From NCBI GenBank assembly GCA_026936325.1, contig JAPTHN010000039.1, forward strand, positions 372,001-436,000: 64,000 bases of DNA. Reading direction: 5' to 3'. The DNA comes from Platynereis dumerilii (Eukaryota > Annelida > Polychaeta > Phyllodocida > Nereididae). The position numbers were made by a program, and so were the translations under genes. Positions 11,337 through 22,440 of this stretch are shown here, piece after piece. Within the stretch, counting starts at the first letter, position 1, and every line of letters begins with the position of its first letter. The notes under the pieces were generated by a model. The model did not search any database. It was not told the origin of the DNA and saw nothing but the letters and a program-made list of their open reading frames with translations.

Positions 11337-12470
11337 AAAATTCTCTTATGCATGTTTTCCGAATTTAAAATAGAATATACTGTTCTCAAGTGCACTTCAG
11401 AATCTGTTCGATAAAATGTGAAGCCATACTGCTATCCATTGAAGTGCATCTCAACTGAAAGGTGCCATTCATTCTGTATATTGACCTTTTATTACTAGTA
11501 CTGTCCAGTGCTAAATATTTAGGTTGTCTACTGCATGTCTAAATTACTGTACAGCTGTATCTCAACTGAAGTGGGTTTTTCTGTTTAATAGGCCTGTATC
11601 TTTGGGGAATCACTAGATGGATTGTTCTGAACTTCAAAGGTGCACACTGCGTTACCATATGGCCTAATGACAATTTAATTGCATTGAAATAAGATCAGTT
11701 ATTCACATCTCAATCTTAAACCCAATGAAACAATGGACTGGGTTTCTATAAATACAATTGAATGATACTAGTACATATGTAAAAGAGATTTTAATTCACC
11801 TCTGCTTAAAAAAGGATACAAGCATATAGATTATTATATTAGAACTTTATAACAGGATCATAAAGCTCTGTTTTTATAATTTGTGCAGAATGTGCAGATC
11901 CACAGCTTAGATACTTGAAACAATATTACCATGGACCAATTGTGTGATTGTTCCATGATAATACCATTTGGTTTTTAAAATAAATTTAGGTATCATTAAA
12001 GATCATCACACATCCTTGAAGAAAGTAGCACTAGTTACTTCAAGATACACAAACTAAGTGAAAAAAAAAAGAAGATATATTTAATATGTCCAGAATTGGG
12101 TCTGCTCCTTGTGAGGGCCTAAATAATGAGAACATTTTATTCATTTAAAATTTCATTGGTACTTGTTCACTGTTCAGTGATTCTCGTTTTGGTACTTTTC
12201 TATACATGTAATTCAATTCAAAGACATTCGATAGTTGAATCATTAAAATCAACATTATATATAGGACAGGATTCTTGGCATACATACGGAGAGAGAGATC
12301 TGTGTCTTTCTGTACGAAGCACAATCAACTATTGTGTGAGCAGATAAAACTAGTGGCAACAAGATTTAAATTATACAAACATACAAACATTTTAATTTCT
12401 CATGCCTTGTACATTATTTTACAAGTCCTACCTATTCCTTGGATAATCTATATTATTTAGGAACACAATA
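11337..12470. other. Intron-like AT-rich spacer
   Basis: It lies between the exon ending at 10795 and the hAT element. No recognisable gene or repeat was seen. Short frames at 12126-12347 and 12275-12460 show no domain. Confidence 0.4.
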
Positions 12471-12478
12471 CATGCTTG
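12471..12478. repeat. 8-bp target-site duplication of hAT element, left
   Basis: CATGCTTG lies immediately left of the element and is repeated exactly at 14152-14159. Confidence 0.9.
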
Positions 12479-14151
12479 CAGTGGCGTAGATAGGGGTGGT
12501 TTCTCTGGTTGGGCAAATGACCCTAAACAAGCACTCTTGGAGCACATCACCGGCCATGCTGCTCATGAATTTTCAATAGGCATGATTGAAATGCTTAGTG
12601 GATGGGGGAAAAAATAAATTTCTTTTTATCTATGCATTACCTGTGTGTGGTTTAAATGAATACCCGAAATAACTTCTTCATGAAGCGTGTTTCTTTTTTG
12701 TCTCGAATTTAAGGTCCAAAATTGTTGTAAGAGTTTAAATGGAATGAAATAAGTATGAAGGTAATTGAAAATCTTTGGTACTATTGTGACAGATGAGTGT
12801 GAGATGAAAGGAAGGTGAGAAAGTGAATTGCACTTTGGCCTAAATGGTGAAGAGCAATTCAGTGCATTTGAAGGTGGTCCATTGAATGGAAATGAACAAA
12901 ATAGATTGGAATTGAGGAATACAATGAAAGATTAAGATGGAATGTGCATTCAATGCCCTGCAATTCTGAGTGTGTTCACATGCTGACTCTCCACAAGTGT
13001 GACAAGTGTAAGACAGCGCGAATACACAAGAAAATGGCGGTGGAAAATAGTCCGACCTGAACTGCGCTATGCAATAGAGAGGATGTCAATAAATGTTATA
13101 ATGTTGAATTTAACTTAAAAAAGATGCGATTGGTGGAATCTATGATGTTATAAATGGGTGATAATGATAAAATGAACCCTTGGAATGGCCTGGTTGGGCC
13201 AGGAGGCTCGTGACTCACATCGGATGGATATCACTGCATTACCGGCCTATGCATAGCATGGCCGGTAATAATTAAAACCTTCAGTCTCTCTGCTGTTTGC
13301 TAATGGTACTACTAGTAGTAATAGTCACAGATTGTTACAGTTGGTAAACTTGATATGCAAAAAAATGAGTTTGGTTTCATACATATTTTTGCACTTTGTG
13401 AGTCTAATAGCTGATGAAGTGTCACCTTCTCTACATTAAACTTGGGAAACATAGAGGCTGTTTGATTAGTCATGATCAAGAGAAGGCCATTTTATTTGTC
13501 ATAACTGATTTTAGAGTAAAAATCAGATACATAATTGTTTCTTTTGCCTGTCATCAACGAGCAGGATTAGTCTCCTTAAATTAAATTAGCATTGAAAGTA
13601 TTGGGTACATGATCATGAGTATGATGACTCAAGAAGTGACATTTTTACAGTGCAACAGTCCGCTCTTTTTTGCATATCAGATTTACAGATCCATGGATTT
13701 ACAGACTGTATGGCCTGATGAGATGGTTCAGTCTTGTGGGGATTAAATCATTCAGACCAAGTGCAAACCATGGAAACCATCCGCATGCTTACATTTTACT
13801 GATTAATACAAATTTAAAAGTAAATGAATACAAAATAATTTACTTTTCACCGTAGAGCAGTCTCCCCGCTATACTGGTTACTTTTTGTCACACTTCTTGT
13901 AATACAATCATAAATGCAGGTCTACTTCAAAATTTCAAATGAAGTGTCATCACAAATTTTAACAGGATTTCAAAATAAAATTGTTTGCCTTTCCAGCTTT
14001 TCATATTCTCTTCGTTATTTCTTACTTTTTCCTTCTGCTTCTACAGTTTGCCTTCTTTTTTCATTTCCCCCCTCCTATTCCACGCATCAGTATCCCCCCT
14101 CCACCAAAAAAAGTTGCCACCCCCTGCCCCTAAGCACTAACTACGCCACTG
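12479..14151. mobile_element. Non-autonomous hAT-type DNA transposon, 1673 bp
   Basis: It begins CAGTGGCGTAGATAG and ends CTAACTACGCCACTG, an inverted repeat of about 15 bp with one mismatch. It is flanked by a perfect 8-bp duplication, CATGCTTG. The 8-bp duplication and the CAGTGGCG start are typical of the hAT superfamily. No transposase frame is visible inside; the longest frames (such as 13914-14207, which crosses the right end) lack hAT domains, so it must have been mobilised in trans. It sits in the presumed first intron of the integrase gene and is present at the same place in copy 2 (51097-52770), so it predates the duplication or is shared by both haplotypes. Confidence 0.88.
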
Positions 14152-14159
14152 CATGCTTG
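14152..14159. repeat. 8-bp target-site duplication of hAT element, right
   Basis: CATGCTTG, identical to 12471-12478. Confidence 0.9.
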
Positions 14160-14284
14160 GGAATAATCCCTGAGCATGCATTGACCAGTGCTACCAATAC
14201 CAAATAGGTCTGAGTCAATCTTATCAGCAATGGCTGCTAACACCCAGTCTTGTAGAGGTACAGTGCAGAACAACTGAACAGTAA

Positions 14285-14690
14285 TTATAAAACGGTCAAT
14301 TGATCAATTATAATTAAATTATCAATTTTAATATTGAATGGATGATTAATAATTGATTATCATCTATTAATGTTGACAATTAACAACATTCCCATCATCT
14401 CATCGTCCTATTATGCGGTAAGAAGTTACAAGTAGGCCTGTGTCAGGTAAATTTACAGCTTTGTATACATCTAAACCCCCCTCCCCCCCCCCCCCCCCAT
14501 GGATAAGCTACTGGTAGCATACTAGTCGTAGTGTAGTATGTGCCTGTTCAATAAAATAATTGTGTGTGTGAAATATTTTCAGTGGCTAAGCAAATTCCCT
14601 GATGGGGTTTTAATCAGGCATAGCAAATGTTGATCCTAACTTCTTCTTTTAAAGAAGGTCTTTGTTTTACCAGGCCAATATTCATCCATA
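14285..14690. repeat. Dispersed ~400-bp repeat, member 2
   Basis: Partner of 8331-8735 in the same orientation. Near its right end it carries about 46 extra bases relative to the first member. It is followed by a 20-base poly-G run at 14761 that is interrupted in copy 2. Confidence 0.65.
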
Positions 14691-15219
14691 CATGCGTGAT
14701 CTCATTCAAGCTGGTGTTTACGAGGGTGACCACAATGTAATTGATTGTCCATGCAGGCAAGGGGGGGGGGGGGGGGGGGGTGTGACCCAATACATTTTAG
14801 GTACAAGGTGGCTTGGCTTTTGCAGCTTGGCTTTGGTGGTGTGGCTTGTTTTACAGTATAAGACGCAGGGCTGTGAGGGATCAATGCAATGTGTCAGCAT
14901 GCTACGTTTGATATATTAGCTGTGTGATGTTCTGTTGCCCCTAAGCCAATCAGATTAAGTAAAAATGCCATGTATATAGTGTGCATAGAACCTCAGAATC
15001 GTGTACTAATGAAGTCCCAAAAATGACAGTGAGGGGGGGGGGGTCTTTTTCAATGGGGTATAGCAGAAACCTCTTATTGGTCCAAAATGGTCATTTCATC
15101 AAGGAATTCCCCGGATTTCCCAACTGTATACATTTAGCTTCTTACAGTAATAGCTGACTAGGAAATTATGAATTGTAATAATCTTATTATTGAGTAATAT
15201 TGACATTTATCAATGAGCA

Positions 15220-15430
15220 TTTTGATAGATAAACAAGATAGATAGACAGGATTTAATTTATTTTCACCAAAAGATTAATAGATAGTTGGAAAGGTAGATA
15301 GAAAAATAGAAATGGAGATAGTCAGATAGGTAGTCAGATATCTAGCCAGATAACTAGATAGATAGATAGATAGATAGATAGATCAAAACTACCTAGATTG
15401 ATAGATATATAGATAGAGATCTATATAGAT
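15220..15430. repeat. Degenerate GATA microsatellite
   Basis: Imperfect GATA-rich stretch with a purer tract at about 15355-15383. Copy 2: about 53838-54046. Confidence 0.85.
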
Positions 15431-15487
15431 ATCAGTAGACAGATCCATGTCAATCAACTATATATATAATTATGAAATAAGATTTTT

Positions 15488-15975
15488 ACCCTCGGCAATG
15501 TATACATTGCCGCCGGGGGGGGGGGGAGTGAGGTTAGAGGTATACAAAGCTGTAAATTTACCTGACACAGGCCTACAAAATTTGTCCGTCCGGCGGGTGG
15601 GCGGGTGCACGGATAATGGGCGTCCTACTTGTGTATTGGGCAGTACTCCAAAACTATGACATGTATATTTTTCTTTTTTGGTACATTATTGTGTCTTTTA
15701 TCCTAGGTGTGTCTTTTAGGGGTCTAATCCACATGGCATTTATACTTTTCTCACAATTATTGAAAAATGTGAAAAAATATTTTTTTGTGTATTGGGCAGT
15801 ATGCTAAAACTATGGCATTTATAGTTTTCATTTTTTGTAAATTATTGTATCTTGTACCCTGGTTGTCCCTTTTAAGGGTCTAATCCACATGACATTATGA
15901 CTTTTCTATCAATTATTGAAAAATGTAAAAATATAATTTTTTCCATTTCCGGAGTAGAATTCAAAACCTGCTGTA
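15488..15975. repeat. Interspersed CCCTCGGCAATG repeat with internal tandem units
   Basis: It opens with ACCCTCGGCAATG inside a perfect 20-bp palindrome (15493-15512). A G-run and a GGCGGGTGGGCGG stretch follow, then two similar units of roughly 165 bp starting near 15630 and 15788 (TGTATTGGGCAGTA, AAACTATG, GGGTCTAATCCACATG, TTATTGAAAAATGT). A diverged relative lies at 34033-34440. No coding capacity is seen. Copy 2: about 54101-54588. Confidence 0.7.
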
Positions 15976-16302
15976 CTTATGTCACTGCAAATTTGTGGTG
16001 TCCCCTAGCTTCACTCCTGTCCACAAGAAATAAAAGGAAAAATGCAAGTTTTTAACATAGGCCTGGGGGGCCTTTCACCTTACGTGGGCATCTTACCCCA
16101 TGCTACTCTGCATGTACATACATACGTCATCATCCTGCCTGGAAATTAGAACAGTCATTTCAATGACAGAGACAAATGACAGTTTTCACATAACATTAGG
16201 ATTTTGTTCAGAAAAAGATGGACCTGAAACCCCCATTAGAAACACAATAATATTGTCAACATACTTTGAGGATAACCGATGTTTTTTCTTCTTTGTTTTC
16301 AG

Positions 16303-16348
16303 GACATGGAGGTTTCTGGAATCTTGACGGAAATCATAAGCTGATCAG
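16303..16348 (+). CDS. Integrase-core gene, 46-nt exon with first catalytic Asp
   Basis: The exon is bounded by a pyrimidine-rich acceptor (TTTGTTTTCAG) and a GTAAAA donor at 16349. In frame it reads HGGFWNLDGNHKLI plus the first two bases of an Arg codon. The WxxDGNHKLIR block is the signature that precedes HGxIDGYSR in a large animal family of rve integrase-like proteins. Its Asp corresponds to the first catalytic Asp of DDE integrases. The phase (two bases carried over) fits exactly the acceptor at 23447, which completes Arg and continues WRIAIHGTIDGYSR. The short length is why a simple frame scan misses it. It is conserved in copy 2 at 54916-54961. Confidence 0.8.
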
Positions 16349-19300
16349 GTAAAAGTTCATTAGATTTGACTTTCTTTTGAAATCTATTTTTGCCATCCAG
16401 ACATTGCCAAGTAATGGAAAATTTATGCAAATTTCGAATAGGTTATACCACTGCTGAAGGGTTTAGACCCTATGCTAGAATGAACAGTTCAACAAAAGAT
16501 AAGTTCCCCTTTAAATAAACTTTAATATCTCAGAGATACCTTCCAAGATTTTTATGGATTTTAACTTAATTATAGGCCTGCATATTGACCTTAAATGTGT
16601 ATGTTTGTAGCTCTGTGGCATTATTCCTACATGAGCCTACTCGTTTTCAAAAATCTGTGGGTTTTCCAATAGATATGACAAATTTCGCCACGCGGGGAGC
16701 CACCAGCTGGAGCATAGTTCATCAAGGGACTAGAGATTTTTATATCTCAATCATATTTAGTAGGCAATTAAGGACTTGTTTTGTAATGTTTTCACAGTTT
16801 AGATTCCTTGTGTGACATTAGAAATAATTTTAGAGGTATTTGAAAACATTTTCGAAAAACAAGTTTTGGAAAAGCCAAAACTTTGTATTTTTGAAAAGAG
16901 GGGTACGTGCACTCAGGGCCTCCTGGCTCAGATAGAAATGAAGCTACAAATTCACAGACACAATGTCAATGTGCAAGCCTAGAAATGGGTCAACTGTAGT
17001 AGAAATCAGAACAGAGGTCTTTGAGATTGTCAAGTTTTCATAAGGGGGATTTATTTTTTTTTAACTGTTTTAGACTAATTTTTACCTTTGGTGAATGTAG
17101 GTGTCATGTATGCCAGTGGATGGATATGCCAAGGCCAAATTTCATAATTCAACAGAATTGAATTTAAAAAAGAAACATAATGTGCTGATCCATTTGACTG
17201 ACATACGTGCAGCATTCACTGTAAAATTTAAATTTTGTTTGTTTGTTTGTTAATCATATAATACCAGAAAAAGCTAAATGCTTATCAGGCTTGCACCATC
17301 AGCACAAATTCTTACAATGTCCAAGATAGCTTGAAATATAGGTCGAATAATAATAAGTTCATAATTTTTAATATAAACATTAAAGAAGGGTAAAATAAAA
17401 TTTAAAGCACATTAAATTTTAACCGTCGTATAACTAATTAATTGCATTATTCAATTAACCAAATCCACCAAATTTTATATTGAAATCTTAAATTTCATTC
17501 ATGAAGTTGTAGAGGCGCATATCCTCATACCATAGAGCTATAAGTGGTTATCCATGCTCATATATACCAAAACAGTTTTGCCAATCAAAAGATGATGAAA
17601 CGATGGGCGTATTTTGCGGGGAGTCAAGGGGGGTTGCAGCCCCCGCCTCCCGGCATCATGGCAAATGGTTCATCAGGGCAAATCCTGAGCAACATCAGGG
17701 CAAATCCACTGCCCTGGTCACCCTGATAACATGTTAAAGCTTCTAGGCAAAATAGCCACAGCCCCCTACCCCATGAAACAGCGTGTCCTGTACGCCTATG
17801 AATGAAACAGATTAGAACTATGACTTCTATGTTACAGATGATTTCATATTAGTACGTACTGAGACCGAATGTGAATTTTTTTCTTGGTCATGTATTCTAT
17901 AGGGAAAAAAATGATGGCATAAGTTTTCTGATATCACTTTTCCCCTTAGAATATATATGTCGTAGAAAAAAAAAATCACATTCAGTCTGAGTGAATACAA
18001 TTATGAAATCACTAGTAAAAGTGTGATGATGACACATCATCAGTTATTTTGAGTTACAAGAAGTATTTTTGCGGTGGAGTGGTCCTTTTTTCAAACCTTT
18101 TAAATAGACTATTTGGAAGTCCACCTCAACGAGAATTCCTTGAATAATGAACAAGATCTGAAAATATTCCGGACGCTTGCAATGGATGTCAATATCCAAA
18201 TTAGAAGTTAGTTACCGTACAAAATGAATAACGAAAGTCAATACTAACAAATGCATGATTTTTTTAACAGTATTTCGGCTTTATTCAGCCATCCTCGGGT
18301 ATGAAATGACAATGTTATAGGAAATGGTGACTTACATGAGAAACAACAAACACAGCATGAAAACTGGGAAACGAAAAATTTACCTGAATAAAATAAACTC
18401 TTTTGAGGCTTTAAGGCCATGATTGAGAGTATTGGATTGCCTTCTAATGGCCAGTGCTTTTTTAAACATAGGCTGCGCAGCAGCAAACCTTCAGCGAATA
18501 ACACCTTTAGAAGATTACAATAATATCATAAAATTGGTGCGTTTACGAAATTGCTAATAGGTATGCAATAGCGGTCGAGTAGTGGCCTTCAATTATCTCT
18601 ATTTGCCCGCTGCCCTGCCATTTTCCCATCTGCTTGCCAGGATTTGTAAAATCAGGGAAAGGCCTTATTAGACTAATTTACGCATATTATGGTATACATG
18701 CATGTACAAAGTATAGGTTATGAGATGTCGGTTGAAAACCAAAAGATATAACGCTGTTATAAGTTTCTGAAGTTTTCCCAATGATTCATAAAGTGTTATA
18801 CACATCAAAAAGCACTGCTACATTGTATAGGTGATTTGTTTAGAAAATTGCATTACTGTATATGCAATAGTGGGCAAGTTTTGGCTCCGATATAACCAGA
18901 AAAGTACCCTTAAAAAAGGGTACTGTATCGATCTTACCATCAACCTGAGGGTATGTGGCATGTAATAAAAGATTTTAATATCTTAAAGTAGGCATTTCTA
19001 TGAAATAATTACCTTTTGAAAAATTCAGCCCCTCCCCTTGTTTAATGAAAATATTATAAAACCAAGGATGTGTCGAAAAAAAAGCTTCTGTTATGAAAAA
19101 CCACCAGTTTGGATATTAGTTTGTTAATTGCTACATGTACAGTGTACATGTTTTCCTGTACTATTCAGTGTGTGATTTCAGGGCAGAAAAACCCCGACCC
19201 CCTTTAAAAAAAAGAAAGAATCTGCCACTGGTTTGCTGTGGTCAATGGAACTTTGCATCATTTCGGAGTAATGCACCGAAAGGCTTTTTGCGAAGTTAAT

Positions 19301-19489
19301 ATTGCAAATAGAGCAAAATGAATTCAGAGGAGTTTACTTGATATATCAAAGTTTTTAAATTTTGAAAATCGGGTGTTTATTAAGTTTTTTAGGCCAAGTT
19401 TTGTATTGAAAATGATGTACACAATCTTTGATGACGTTTCACACGCAAAATATTTCGCCAGTGAAATTCCTTATCTTGTTGAATCAATG
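16349..19489. other. Presumed intron 2 of the integrase gene, left part
   Basis: AT-rich, with no gene recognised. A GC-richer stretch at about 17610-17810 has repeated CAGGGCAAATCC words and ends TGTACGCCTATG, resembling a short dispersed repeat. Open frames at 16585-16815, 17544-17726 and 18244-18504 show no domain. Confidence 0.4.
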
Positions 19490-20010
19490 TACTGTTAAGA
19501 ATACTTACATATAAGTTTTTTTATAGGTTAAGACATCGATACAAAAAAAATTATTTAAAAAATTTTTTCTCAATATTACAATAACTATAGAATAGCCATC
19601 TGTCAGACCATGGAAAGGCACAACTAGACCATATAAGCCATATATGTACCAAACTTCATCCATGTATATGGAATAGTGACCGGATGTTGGGCCAGAAACA
19701 AAAAAAAAAACCATTTTTATATTTTTTTCAATATTTCAAAAAGTATATAATATTTCCATCAGACCTTTCAAAAGGCACAACTAGACCATATTGACCAAAT
19801 GTTTACCAAACTTTGTCCATGTACATGCAATAGTGACCGAGTCTTAGCCCAAAAAACAAAAAACATATGATTTTATATTTTTTCCCATTTTTTCTAAAAG
19901 TATAGAATATCTGTCAATGAGACGATCAAAAGGCACAACTAGACCATATAGGCCACTTGTGTACCAAATTTCATCCATGCACATGCAATAATGACCGAGC
20001 AAAAAAAGTT
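19490..20010. repeat. 157-bp tandem repeat, three units
   Basis: AAAGGCACAACTAGACCATA recurs at 19614 (first base variant), 19771 and 19928, a period of 157 bp. Each is followed by a diverged ACCAAACTTCATCCATGTA-type stretch and a TAGTGACCG-type stretch. The units are only moderately similar, so the array is old. Copy 2: about 58110-58630. Confidence 0.75.
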
Positions 20011-20789
20011 GTGACACAGCTCTGTCATGATTGGTTTATTTCAAGTAATGAATATCGATTAGATCTTATTTCCCCTAAATTCCGTAGCCCCCCATAAATG
20101 CCGTATTTTTCCAGATTTTTTGCATGTCCTTATATTTTCCGGGCTTGTAGAATATTGGCAGAATTTAATGTATTATTCACATTCTACTTTGTTTGTATGT
20201 GACGGTAGTCATTAGTCAGTACATACATAGTCAGTCTGTGACAGAAATGTATGGAATATCATAATGGGTACATTCGTTTCGCTGCTCCAAAGTGCTCCCT
20301 GGAGTAGAGCAGTAACTGTAAAATGCGGAACAGACGTTTCGGCAGCGGGGCAGCCAGTCTGTTTGTTCAAGTCTTGGGAAAACACTATTCAGTCCAAGTG
20401 CAGACCATGTGGACCAACTGGATAACAGGTCCATAGTGATTTTGCAATAAATTATCAGATAAATTAATTAATTAAGGAAAAAGACAACTTTTTTTTTCAA
20501 TAAATACGGTAGATTGCTGTGTCCTGATCTGTAGACTGTATCCAAAGAGAATTATTAATTGGGACATGCATACATTTATTTCAATTTATATAAACTATAT
20601 AGGCCTATAATGGAATGATTTGTCAGCATCCTGGTCTTCTTCTTCTTCCTCTTGGAGGTTCCTCCTCTTGCTTTCAGGAGCACCCTTGCATATCAAGGTT
20701 TGTTTAGCACATGATAACAGTTACTGTTCAATTAAGTATTAATAAAAGTGAACTGAGCCATACTTAGCTGGTCTTAATTTTAGGCTGCA

Positions 20790-21233
20790 TTCTGGCCTGC
20801 ACTTAATTTATTCTGGTCTGCCTTTGGTCTGCATTTGGTCTGCACTCTGGTCTGCTAGTCTTCTGGTCTACACTTTATTCTACACTTTATTCTACACTTT
20901 AAATAATTATTCTACACTTTATTCTACCCTTTTTTCTACAATTTATTCTACACTTTATTCTACAATTTATTCTACACTTTATTCTACACTTTATTCTGCA
21001 CTTTATTCTACACTTTATTCTGCACTTTAAATAATTATTCTACACTTTATTCTACACTTTAAATAATTATTCTACACTTTCTTCTACACTTTCTTCTACA
21101 CTTTCTTCTACACTTTATTCTACACTTTATTCTACACTTTATTCTGCACTTTATTCTGCACTTTATTCTGCACTTTATTCTGCACTTTATTCTGCACTTT
21201 ATTCTGCACTCTGGTCTGTACTCTGGTCTACAT
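20790..21233. repeat. 12-bp minisatellite (TTCTACACTTTA)n
   Basis: About 30 units of TTCTACACTTTA with variants TTCTGCACTTTA, TTCTTCACTTTC-type and occasional AATAATTA spacers, flanked by TCTGGTCTGCA-type units at both ends. The period is a multiple of three, so it yields a long spurious frame (YSTLYSTL). Copy 2 (59402-59856) has one extra 11-bp unit near its start. Confidence 0.93.
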
Positions 21234-21539
21234 GCAATTTCCCTTCTCTAAAACAATCTTCAACAATACATTATAACTTCGGAAAATTCAGCATTTTTTC
21301 ACTCAGAAATCATGTAGGTTGCAAATGCGTCCATTTTTGTTGAGTTTTATATTGCAGAGACTTTAAAAAAATTCCTTAAATAGTGTGGAATGTATCTTGT
21401 GCTCTTTATGCTGTCTAGAATGGTACCTAAACCATTTAGAACTGTGAGTTGAAAATAGTTATGCAACTATAACTTGACTTTAGCTGACTCAACTCTGACT
21501 TGACTGGACTGAACAATAACTTGCTGCTTGGAAAGCTGA

Positions 21540-21900
21540 GGCTCTGGATGGGGGAATATGGGGGACAGGGACATTGGCATATTTAGGGGGGCCCTCAGGC
21601 CAAAAATTAACATGGAATAGATGAGAAAAGTCGCGGAGCGCCCCATATTCACCCCATGTAATGCCCCCTCAGGCCATTTCTAGATACGCCCCTGGACAGG
21701 GAACTCAAAAGTAAAATGATCAAGAGCTATCAAGGGACAGGAAATTCAAAAGTAAAATGACCAAGGGACAGGGGGACATAAAACTCAATTCAGCGCTGAG
21801 GGACAGGGGATTCAAAAGCATCATTAGTAAACTTGAAAAGAGACAGGGAATTCAAAAGTTAAATGGCCAAGGGACAGGGGGGCACAAAACCCCATCCAGA
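21540..21900. repeat. GGGACAGGG-rich repeat region
   Basis: The first part (about 21555-21694) is a reverse-complement relative of 33436-33555. Both carry CAGGGGCGTAT, GAAATGGCCTGAG, GGGGTGAATA and TTGGCCTGAGGG-type words, so it is an interspersed element. The rest is short tandem words of AAGGGACAGGG and ATTCAAAAGTAAAATG. No gene. Confidence 0.55.
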
Positions 21901-21987
21901 GCCTCAAAGCTAACTATTATGACTTCACTAGTCGACTTTATGTAGTCGACTTCGGGGTCTATAGCTCTGCACCCTGGTCTGCACATG

Positions 21988-21995
21988 TATACATG
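21988..21995. repeat. 8-bp target-site duplication of 283-bp MITE, left
   Basis: TATACATG, repeated exactly at 22279-22286. Confidence 0.88.
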
Positions 21996-22278
21996 CAGGG
22001 GTGCCGGAACAGGAGGGGGGGCAGCCTGGGCAGGGGGGACAATTGCCCCTCCTGCCCTTGTCCAAGAGGGGCAGGGGGGCAAGGTGTGCCCTTTTGATCT
22101 TAATAATAAAACATTATTATGCCTTATTTTAGTAATTTTAGGCACAAATTAGTAATTTTATATTCAAAATTATAATTGACACTCTATTTAAATTTTGTCA
22201 CGCGAAATTGGCGTGAATATGATTTGCCCTTTGCTCGTCTGACCGCCTCTGCCGTCCGCGATCCTTCCGGCACCCCTG
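21996..22278. mobile_element. hAT-type MITE, 283 bp
   Basis: It starts CAGGGGTGCCGGAA and ends TTCCGGCACCCCTG, a perfect 14-bp inverted repeat, with the 8-bp duplication TATACATG on both sides. This is the hallmark of a hAT-family non-autonomous element. The interior has GC-rich strings near both ends and no transposase. It sits in presumed intron 2 of the integrase gene. The copy in the second unit is 60619-60901 with the same target duplication. Confidence 0.88.
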
Positions 22279-22286
22279 TATACATG
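22279..22286. repeat. 8-bp target-site duplication of 283-bp MITE, right
   Basis: TATACATG, identical to 21988-21995. Confidence 0.88.
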
Positions 22287-22299
22287 TAATTAGACCAAG

Positions 22300-22440
22300 A
22301 GCAAAAAAAAGTACATTTGAAGCGCTCAAATTATTAAAATTACCAAATGCATTCGGATTGTACTGCAAAATTGCCTATACTTTATACAAGGGAAGCATAA
22401 TTTAAATAATTTGAGCTTCAAATGTACTCCTTTTTGTGCT
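22300..22440. mobile_element. Palindromic MITE-like element, 141 bp
   Basis: The ends are inverted repeats of about 35 bp. The left side includes GTACATTTGAAGCGCTCAAA and the right side is its near reverse complement, with TTTGAGCTTCAAATGTACTC. No clean target duplication was seen. It lies 21 bp from the hAT MITE. Copy 2: 60923-61063. Confidence 0.65.

Noticed and set aside
14662-14740. Possible small exon reading ANIHPYMRDLIQAGVYEG after a TTTTACCAG acceptor
   Set aside because: No family match could be recognised, and most of the surrounding sequence belongs to a dispersed non-coding repeat.
20824-21030. Poly-YSTL frame
   Set aside because: It is a translation of the 12-bp minisatellite.
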